NCBI GenBank assembly: GCA_046733355.1
Contig: JBKPOZ010000098.1
Coordinates: 1-64,000, forward strand
Source: VAZQ01 sp046733355
Lineage (GTDB): Bacteria > Pseudomonadota > Alphaproteobacteria > Rhizobiales > Xanthobacteraceae
Reading direction: 5' to 3'
Length of the DNA stretch: 64,000 bases
How positions within the stretch are numbered: the first letter of the stretch is position 1; each line of letters starts with the position of its first letter. Position numbers and translations under genes: made by a program. The notes below the pieces were generated by a model. It made no database searches. It was given only the letters and a program-made list of their open reading frames with translations, and was not told where the DNA came from. Positions 58,021 through 64,000 of the stretch are shown here, one piece after another.

Positions 58021-60124
58021 GTTGCTTTCCGAGGAGATCCCCGCACGCATGCAGGCGCGCGCCGCCGATGACTTGCGCAGGCTCGTTACCGATCGTCTGG
58101 TCGAGGCCGGTCTTCTCTATGAGAGCGCCGAAGCGTTCGTCACCCCGCGCCGGCTGGCGCTTGCGGTCGAAGGAATTCCCGTCAAGCAGTCCGACCTCAA
58201 GGAGGAGAGGAAGGGCCCTCGCGTAGGAGCGCCGCAATCGGCGATTGCGGGATTCGTGCAGGCTGCGGGGCTTGCGTCCATCGATGAAGCCAAAATCCAG
58301 GCGGACAAAAAAGGCGATTTTTACGTTGCGACGATCGAACGACGCGGGCGCAACGCCAGCGACATCATTGCGGAATTCATGCCGCAAATCATCAAGGAGT
58401 TTCCCTGGCCGAAGTCCATGCGGTGGGGCAGTGGCTCGCTTGCATGGGTGAGGCCGCTGCATTCGATCGTTGCAACCTTCGGACCGGCGACGGAGGAGCC
58501 GGACATCGTGGGATTTTCCATTGACGGCCTCACGGCGGGAAATCAGACGCGCGGACACCGCTTTCTGGCGCCGCAAGCGTTTATGGTGCGCCGCTTTGAG
58601 GACTACGCGCGCAAGCTGGAAGCGGCGAAGGTCGTGCTGGATCGCGAGCGCCGAAAAGACATTATTGCCGCCGATGCGAAAAACCTCGCCTTTGCTCAAG
58701 GCTACGATCTACTAGACGACCCTGCGCTGCTCGACGAAGTGGCCGGACTGGTGGAATGGCCGGTCGTGTTGATGGGCTCCTTCGACGAGGGGTTTCTCGC
58801 CATTCCAGCCGAGATCGTACGCGCCACCATCCGCAACAATCAGAAGTGCTTTGTGCTCGCGCGAGCGGCGGAAAGGTCAGGCGCAAGCGAGCAGGCCGAA
58901 GCGAAACCGCTCGCGGCGAAATTCATTCTGGTGGCGAACATCGAAGTCGCGGACGGCGGCCGCGCGATTGTGGCCGGGAATGAGCGCGTCATCCGCGCGC
59001 GATTGACCGACGCGAGATTTTTTTATGAAACTGATCTCAAGACGCGACTGGAGTCGCGGCTTCCCAAATTCAAGGACATCGTGTTCCACGAGAGATTAGG
59101 CACGCAATGGCAACGGATCGAGCGGCTCGAACGCCTGGCGAGCGCGCTGGCAGCGAAGACCGGCGCTGATCCGCAGATCGCGCAACGCGCGGCGCGCCTC
59201 GCCAAGGCCGACCTCCTCACCGAGGTCGTCGGCGAATTCCCCGAGCTGCAGGGCCTCATGGGCAAGTACTACGCACTGGCGCAAAACGAGGATGCAATTG
59301 TCGCCGCAGCGTGCGAGGAGCACTACAAGCCGCTCGGTCCGAATGATCGCGTGCCGGCGCATCCGGTCTCCGTTGCGGTCGCCCTTGCGGACAAAATCGA
59401 TGCCTTGACCGGATTCTGGCTGATTGAGGAAAAGCCGACCGGCTCGAAGGATCCCTATGCGCTGCGCCGCGCCGCTCTGGGCGTGATCAGGCTGATTCTC
59501 GCGAATAGCGTGCGGCTGCCGCTTTCGGAGGCGCTTCGTCTTGGCTGCGATCTCCACAAGACGATCGGCGGCACCGGCCCAACCGTCGATCGTATCATGC
59601 CCGACCTTCTCGCCTTCTTTGCCGAGCGGCTGAAAGTGCAACTGCGCGAGCAAGGGGCGCGTCACGACCTTGTGGACGCGGTGTTTGCATTGGGAAACCA
59701 GGACGACCTCGTGCTGGTCGTGCGGCGCATCGAGGCGCTTGCAAGCCTGCTCGCAACGGAGGACGGAAAGAACCTGGTTTCCGGCTACAAGCGCGCAACC
59801 AACATCCTTCGCATCGAGGAGAAAAAAGATCGGCGCAGCTATGCCGGAAGTCCCGATTCGCGGCTTTATCGTCAGGACGAGGAGCAGGCACTCGCCGCGG
59901 CTGTGGCCGAGGTGCGCGTGCGAGCCGCCGCGGCTGTGGCGCGCGAGGATTTCGAAGGCGCAATGCGTTCGCTTGCGACATTGCGACCCGTGGTGGATGC
60001 GTTCTTTGAGAAGGTAACGGTCAATGCCGAAGAACCCGAATTGCGCGAGAACCGGTTGAGGCTGCTTAACGAAATCCGCGAGACCACGCGCGCAGTGGCC
60101 GATTTCTCGCGCATCGAAGGCTGA
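58001..60124 (+). CDS. glyS: Glycine-tRNA ligase beta subunit
   Basis: 707 aa from GTG 58001 (VPDLLLELLSEEIPARMQAR is the family N-terminus; the longer frame lies in glyQ). ITPRRLALAV-like FVTPRRLALAVEGIPVKQSD, RWGSGSLAWVRPLHSIVATF and GHRFLAPQAFMVRRFEDYAR mark the N-terminal half. The HD-like domain has KADLLTEVVGEFPELQGLMG and YALAQNEDAIVAAACEEHYK, and the anticodon-binding C-terminus has RLYRQDEEQALAAAVAEVR. Needed for tRNA-Gly binding and charging. Confidence 0.97.
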   Translation: MPDLLLELLSEEIPARMQARAADDLRRLVTDRLVEAGLLYESAEAFVTPRRLALAVEGIPVKQSDLKEERKGPRVGAPQSAIAGFVQAAGLASIDEAKIQADKKGDFYVATIERRGRNASDIIAEFMPQIIKEFPWPKSMRWGSGSLAWVRPLHSIVATFGPATEEPDIVGFSIDGLTAGNQTRGHRFLAPQAFMVRRFEDYARKLEAAKVVLDRERRKDIIAADAKNLAFAQGYDLLDDPALLDEVAGLVEWPVVLMGSFDEGFLAIPAEIVRATIRNNQKCFVLARAAERSGASEQAEAKPLAAKFILVANIEVADGGRAIVAGNERVIRARLTDARFFYETDLKTRLESRLPKFKDIVFHERLGTQWQRIERLERLASALAAKTGADPQIAQRAARLAKADLLTEVVGEFPELQGLMGKYYALAQNEDAIVAAACEEHYKPLGPNDRVPAHPVSVAVALADKIDALTGFWLIEEKPTGSKDPYALRRAALGVIRLILANSVRLPLSEALRLGCDLHKTIGGTGPTVDRIMPDLLAFFAERLKVQLREQGARHDLVDAVFALGNQDDLVLVVRRIEALASLLATEDGKNLVSGYKRATNILRIEEKKDRRSYAGSPDSRLYRQDEEQALAAAVAEVRVRAAAAVAREDFEGAMRSLATLRPVVDAFFEKVTVNAEEPELRENRLRLLNEIRETTRAVADFSRIEG

Positions 60125-60134
60125 GCGCGTAAGC

Positions 60135-60187
60135 CCTCGTCCTGCTTCGAGGCTCGCTCGCTACGCTCGCTCGCACCTCAGCATGAC
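60135..60187. repeat. Palindromic repeat after glyS
   Basis: CCTCGTCCTGCTTCGAGGCT continues with CGCTCGCTACGCTCGCTCGC and ends ACCTCAGCATGAC. Inner arms GCTCGCTCGCTACGCTCGCTCG are self-complementary and the CTTCGAGG/CCTCA flanks match the CCTCATGCTGAGGTGCGAGC type repeat common in rhizobia (established knowledge). It lies ten bases after the glyS stop. Confidence 0.65.
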
Positions 60188-60256
60188 CGATCAAGATGCC
60201 CCTTGGAACCGGCTGCTTTGGCCGTCATTATCCGAGACCCACGAGGAATTCCCCCC

Positions 60257-60412
60257 ATGACCATCACCGCTGCTCATATCACTCCCCTCGCCGCTCTCGT
60301 TGCCGGGATTCTGATCCTGATCATCCCGCGGCTGCTCAACTATGTCGTGGCCATTTATCTCATTCTCATCGGCCTGATCGGGCTCAACAACATTCATCAT
60401 TTCGTTCGGTAA
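60257..60412 (+). CDS. DUF3096 small membrane protein
   Basis: 51 aa from ATG 60257, with GAGGAA eight bases before it. Two hydrophobic stretches fill nearly the whole chain: ITPLAALVAGILILIIPRLL and NYVVAIYLILIGLIGLNNI, ending HHFVR. This matches the DUF3096 pattern, a tiny two-helix inner-membrane protein widespread in proteobacteria with no known role. It sits alone between glyS and ppdK. Confidence 0.85.
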   Translation: MTITAAHITPLAALVAGILILIIPRLLNYVVAIYLILIGLIGLNNIHHFVR

Positions 60413-60446
60413 CGATGCAGAACCCGAGCTCGCGACCCAGGCGCAC

Positions 60447-63209
60447 ATGAAAGCGCAAGAACGCAAGCCAATGCGCAAGCGCTCGGGCCAGCCCAGCGCG
60501 CCGCGCGGAAATGAGAAGGCCAAGTCGAAATGGGTCTACAGCTTCGGCAGCGGCAAGGCGGAAGGACGCGCGGACATGCGCGACCTGCTCGGGGGCAAGG
60601 GCGCTGGCCTTGCCGAGATGGCCAACCTGGGATTGCCGGTACCACCCGGCTTCACCATCACTACGGAAGTCTGCCGCTACTATTACGAGAACGGCAAGAG
60701 CTATCCGCCGAACCTCAAGGAGCAGGTGGAAACCGCGCTGGCGCGGGTCGGCAAGTTGCTGGGCAAAGGGTTCGGCGAAGGCGATAACCCCCTCCTGGTG
60801 TCGGTGCGCTCCGGGGCGCGCGCCTCCATGCCGGGGATGATGGACACCGTGCTCAATCTTGGGCTGAACGACGCGACCGTCGAGGCGCTGGCCAGGCGCT
60901 CCGGCGACCAACGCTTCGCCTACGATTCCTATCGCCGCTTCATCACCATGTATTCCGATGTGGTGCTCGGAGTCGCACATCATCACTTCGAGGAAATTCT
61001 CGACGATCACAAGGACCGCTGCGGCTATTCGCTGGACACCGAGCTCTCGGCGGACGACTGGATGAGGCTGGTCGACCGTTACAAGAAACGAATCGAAGAG
61101 GAGCAGGGCGAGCCGTTCCCGCAGGATGTACACGCGCAGCTCTGGGGCGCCATTGCCGCCGTATTCGGCTCATGGATGAACCAGCGCGCGATCACCTATC
61201 GGCGGCTGCACAACATTCCGGAAAGCTGGGGCACGGCGGTCAACGTGCAGGCTATGGTATTCGGCAACATGGGTGAGAGCTCGGCCACCGGTGTTGCCTT
61301 CACGCGCAATCCGTCGACCGGCGAAAGCCAGCTCTACGGCGAGTTCTTGATCAACGCGCAGGGTGAGGACGTAGTGGCTGGCATCCGCACGCCACAGGAG
61401 ATCACCGAACGGGCGCGTGACGCGGCTGGATCCGACAAGCCGTCCATGGAAAAGGCGATGCCGGAGGCATTCACCGAGCTCATGCGCATTTCAAGCCTGC
61501 TGGAACGCCACTACCGCGACATGCAGGACCTCGAATTCACGGTGGAGCAGGGCAAGCTCTGGATGCTGCAGACGCGCTCGGGCAAACGCACCGCCAAGGC
61601 GGCGCTCAAGGTCGCGGTGGATCTTGCGAACGAGGGATTGATCGATCGCGCCGAGGCTATCGGGCGTATCGAGCCCGCCTCCCTCGATCAGCTGCTGCAT
61701 CCGACGATCGACGCAAAGGTGGAGCGCACCGTGATCGCCACGGGATTGCCTGCCTCGCCGGGTGCGGCCTCGGGCGAGATCGTGCTCTCGGCCGACGAAG
61801 CAGAAGCGCAGCGCGCAAAGGACAAGAAGGTGATCCTCGTGCGCGTCGAGACTTCGCCAGAGGACATCCATGGAATGCACGCCGCAGAGGGCATTCTCAC
61901 AACGCGCGGAGGCATGACTTCGCACGCGGCAGTGGTCGCGCGCGGCATGGGCAAGCCCTGCGTTTCTGGGGCCGGTGCTCTGCGCGTCGATTACGCCGCC
62001 GGCACGGTGAGCGCCGGTGCCCGCACCTTGCGGGCCGGGGATATCATCACCATCGATGGCTCGACGGGGCAAGTGCTCGCCGGCCGCGTGCCCATGATCG
62101 AGCCGGAGCTGTCCGGTGATTTTCGCGTCTTGATGAGCTGGGCTGACGAGGCGCGCAGCCTCGGCGTTCGTGCCAATGCCGATACGCCCAATGACGCGCG
62201 CGTGGCGCTCAAATTCGGTGCCGAGGGCATCGGGCTCTGCCGCACCGAGCACATGTTTTTTGACGACAAGCGTATACGGGCAATGCGGGAAATGATTCTT
62301 GCGGATGACGAGCAAAAACGCAGACGCGCGCTCGACAACCTCCTGCCAATGCAGCGAGGCGACTTCATCGAGCTGTTCGAGATCATGCAGGGTCTTCCCG
62401 TCACCATCCGGCTGCTTGATCCGCCTTTGCATGAATTCCTGCCGCACGGGGAAAAGGAAATCGAGGAAGTTGCCGCCGGCATGGGTGCCGATCCGAAAAA
62501 GCTCGCCGATCGCGCCCGGGAGCTGCACGAATTCAATCCGATGCTCGGTTTTCGCGGTTGCCGGCTGGCGCTCGCCTATCCGGAGATTGCCGAGATGCAG
62601 GCACGCGCCATCTTCGAGGCCGCCGTGGCAGCAGCGAAAAGAACCGGCAAACCCGTTGTGCCGGAGGTCATGGTGCCGCTCGTCGCGAGCAAGGTGGAGC
62701 TCGATCTGATCAAGGCGCGCATCGACGCGATGGCCGAAGCGGTGGCTTTGGAAACCGAAACCAGAGTGCACTATCAAGTCGGCACCATGATCGAGCTGCC
62801 GCGCGCGTCCTTGCTGGCTCACGAGATCGCCGAGACTGCCGAGTTCTTTTCCTTCGGCACCAACGATCTGACGCAGACCACCTACGGCATCAGCCGGGAT
62901 GATGCCGCACGTTTCCTTGGCACCTATTTGTCGAAAGGCATTCTGACGACAGATCCTTTTGTGTCCATCGATCGCGCCGGTGTCGGCGAGCTCATGCGTA
63001 TCGGCGTCGAGCGCGGCCGCGCCGCGCGCGCAAAGCTCAAGGTGGGCATCTGCGGCGAGCACGGGGGCGATCCCGCCTCGGTCGCGTTCTGCAACGAGAT
63101 TGGGCTGGATTACGTCTCGTGCTCGCCGTTCCGCGTGCCCATCGCACGTCTTGCCGCCGCTCAAGCGGCGCTGTCAAAAGGCGGAGAACAGAGGATCGAT
63201 AACGCGTAG
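60447..63209 (+). CDS. ppdK: Pyruvate, phosphate dikinase
   Basis: 920 aa. ATP-grasp domain: KWVYSFGSGKAEGRADMRDL, LLGGKGAGLAEMANLGLPVP with PGFTITTE, VRSGARASMPGMMDTVLNLG and GVAFTRNPSTGESQLYGEFL. The phospho-histidine domain is GILTTRGGMTSHAAVVARGM with GKPCVSG. The PEP/pyruvate TIM barrel has GIGLCRTEHMFF, LGFRGCRLALAYPEIAEMQA, FSFGTNDLTQTTYGISRDDA and GICGEHGGDPASVAFCNEIG with the catalytic cysteine region DYVSCSPFRVPIARLAAAQA. It interconverts pyruvate and phosphoenolpyruvate with ATP and phosphate. The TAG stop at 63207 falls in the first bases of a palindromic repeat. Confidence 0.97.
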   Translation: MKAQERKPMRKRSGQPSAPRGNEKAKSKWVYSFGSGKAEGRADMRDLLGGKGAGLAEMANLGLPVPPGFTITTEVCRYYYENGKSYPPNLKEQVETALARVGKLLGKGFGEGDNPLLVSVRSGARASMPGMMDTVLNLGLNDATVEALARRSGDQRFAYDSYRRFITMYSDVVLGVAHHHFEEILDDHKDRCGYSLDTELSADDWMRLVDRYKKRIEEEQGEPFPQDVHAQLWGAIAAVFGSWMNQRAITYRRLHNIPESWGTAVNVQAMVFGNMGESSATGVAFTRNPSTGESQLYGEFLINAQGEDVVAGIRTPQEITERARDAAGSDKPSMEKAMPEAFTELMRISSLLERHYRDMQDLEFTVEQGKLWMLQTRSGKRTAKAALKVAVDLANEGLIDRAEAIGRIEPASLDQLLHPTIDAKVERTVIATGLPASPGAASGEIVLSADEAEAQRAKDKKVILVRVETSPEDIHGMHAAEGILTTRGGMTSHAAVVARGMGKPCVSGAGALRVDYAAGTVSAGARTLRAGDIITIDGSTGQVLAGRVPMIEPELSGDFRVLMSWADEARSLGVRANADTPNDARVALKFGAEGIGLCRTEHMFFDDKRIRAMREMILADDEQKRRRALDNLLPMQRGDFIELFEIMQGLPVTIRLLDPPLHEFLPHGEKEIEEVAAGMGADPKKLADRARELHEFNPMLGFRGCRLALAYPEIAEMQARAIFEAAVAAAKRTGKPVVPEVMVPLVASKVELDLIKARIDAMAEAVALETETRVHYQVGTMIELPRASLLAHEIAETAEFFSFGTNDLTQTTYGISRDDAARFLGTYLSKGILTTDPFVSIDRAGVGELMRIGVERGRAARAKLKVGICGEHGGDPASVAFCNEIGLDYVSCSPFRVPIARLAAAQAALSKGGEQRIDNA

Positions 63210-63276
63210 CCCGCATGAACGACAGCGATATGCGGGGATGCCGTCTCGCGGATCTCGCTGCGCTCATCCGGGCTAC
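63206..63276. repeat. 71-bp palindromic repeat (copy B of the GTAGCCCG family)
   Basis: GTAGCCCGCATGAACGACAG at the left and GCTGCGCTCATCCGGGCTAC at the right; its reverse complement aligns along its whole length with copy A at 39554-39622. It contains the TAG stop of ppdK at 63207-63209. The rest of the gap to 63429 shows no supported gene. Confidence 0.85.
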
Positions 63277-63429
63277 AGCGGTTTCCGGCAACTTTAAGGC
63301 GCACCCGCGTCATTAACGCGAACCCAACCCTATCGGCACAATTAAAAATTCGTCGCATTTGCGCCATGACGGTGCCTTTCGGCAATAGAATCATCGACTG
63401 GAGATTCGGGGCTGGGGGGTCAGCTGCTG

Positions 63430-64000
63430 ATGCTTGCGTCGAATGGGGGGCCGCGCGGTGGCCTGCGTACACCGCTCGGCTTCGGCGTCCTTGTGTTGCT
63501 CGCGTTTCCGAGAGAGCTCGGCCCGGGCGATTTTGCCGCCGCGGTCGCGCCGGAGGCGCCCGCGACTGCGCGCGCGCAGAAGGCATCGTTTGCTCCCGCA
63601 GGCGGCGTGCATGCATACGGCGGGCCGCGGGCCCTGGCAACGACCGTTGCGGATGTGCCCGGCTACACGCTCGCGGCATTCAACCCGGCTGATCTGCCCG
63701 GCCTTTTGGAAGAAGGCGACCGGCACGGCGGGGCTGCCGAGCCCCTCATCAACCGCACGCGCAAGGGCGATTTTGGGAATTCCCGAAAGGGTGATCGCCT
63801 GGAAGCGTCAAAATCCGAATCCGCTGCCGCCGGCACGCAGCCTGCCAACAGCCTCGGCGAATATCGCGTGGCCGCGGTGGCGCCGCAGCATGCGGACGAG
63901 GCCTATCCGGTTGCCCGGTCGAAAGAGCCCGCGGGCGACGACACGAGAATTGCGACGGGCTCCAGTGCCGGTACCTTCGATTTAGGTCCGGGATTGCGGA
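63430..64000 (+). CDS. N-terminal part of a probable SleB-like cell-wall hydrolase (3' truncated by window edge)
   Basis: From ATG 63430 a frame of 190 codons runs open off the right edge. The N-terminus has a hydrophobic export or anchor segment (PLGFGVLVLLAFPRELG). A disordered Ala/Pro-rich region follows, and then AAEPLINRTRKGDFGNSRKG and DRLEASKSESAAAGT, a pattern I associate with the linker of rhizobial cell-wall hydrolases encoded after ppdK. The catalytic domain would lie outside the window, so the product name rests on context and linker only. Other frames here (for example 63434-63985) are rich in Arg/Ser and look like shadows. Confidence 0.6.
   Translation, partial: MLASNGGPRGGLRTPLGFGVLVLLAFPRELGPGDFAAAVAPEAPATARAQKASFAPAGGVHAYGGPRALATTVADVPGYTLAAFNPADLPGLLEEGDRHGGAAEPLINRTRKGDFGNSRKGDRLEASKSESAAAGTQPANSLGEYRVAAVAPQHADEAYPVARSKEPAGDDTRIATGSSAGTFDLGPGLR

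Noticed and set aside
63434..63985. 183-residue plus-strand ORF at the right edge
   Set aside because: Ser/Arg-rich composition. The neighbouring frame from 63430 has an export segment and a recognisable linker, and runs off the edge.
1..64000. CRISPR array, prophage, insertion sequence or transposase gene
   Set aside because: No regularly spaced direct repeats, phage structural genes or transposase motifs were seen; repeats found are short non-coding palindromes.

Overview
The window looks like a chromosomal segment of an alphaproteobacterium of the Hyphomicrobiales (Rhizobiales), closest in style to the Bradyrhizobium / Rhodopseudomonas / Xanthobacteraceae branch. This rests on the high G+C content, on rhizobial gene order (infC-rpmI-rplT-pheS-pheT; uracil-DNA glycosylase / ETF-QO; glyQ-glyS-ppdK), on the alphaproteobacterial mitofilin-hemY pair, and on several palindromic intergenic repeat families typical of this order. 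Genus assignment is inference; no 16S gene is present.

Layout. 1-760: the 3' end of an unknown gene, a pair of inverted palindromic repeats, tRNA-Thr(CGU) and a small membrane protein. 988-21580: an accessory sugar cluster. It holds a family-9-like glycosyltransferase, inositol-3-phosphate synthase, a histidine phosphatase, four CgeB-like glycosyltransferases, a sugar nucleotidyltransferase, a SAM methyltransferase and an apparently circularly permuted TIM-barrel glycosidase. It also holds phosphopentomutase, three NDP-sugar epimerase/decarboxylases, a UDP-glucose dehydrogenase broken by a frameshift, and a convergent minus-strand trio (PIG-L deacetylase, GT4, BioF2/FemAB-like acyltransferase). 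Most genes overlap by a few bases, so the cluster reads as one or two long operons. It has no flippase, polymerase or ABC exporter. 21650-29570: LigD, a conserved hypothetical, a Nudix hydrolase, a VOC protein and the long helicase Lhr. 29647-34295: hemY-like gene, mitofilin, a short hpf and rpoN, an unusual junction. 34462-39368: pheT, pheS, rplT, rpmI and infC, the last probably starting at AUU. 39628-47865: GT4, alpha/beta hydrolase, radical SAM protein, rnhB, GT39-like protein, AzgA-type purine permease and family-4 uracil-DNA glycosylase. 48019-63209: ETF-QO, TPR protein, ispE, polyprenyl diphosphate synthase, GT2, DUF2007, methyltransferase, S49 peptidase, glyQ, glyS, DUF3096 and ppdK. 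The window ends inside a SleB-like cell-wall hydrolase gene.

How the genes may work together (inference). In the sugar cluster the nucleotidyltransferase, UDP-glucose dehydrogenase and UDP-xylose synthase could supply UDP-glucuronate and UDP-xylose, and the two epimerases further NDP-sugars. Ino1 and the phosphatase could supply inositol. The glycosyltransferases, deacetylase, acyltransferase and methyltransferase could build and decorate an inositol-containing glycoside or glycolipid. This is the most promising candidate for an undescribed system. The rest is mostly housekeeping: translation, isoprenoid and quinone precursors, electron transfer and DNA repair.

Repeats are a second theme. 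At least eight palindromic or inverted-repeat elements sit in the gaps, and in two cases (Nudix gene, ppdK) the element itself supplies the stop codon of the neighbouring gene.
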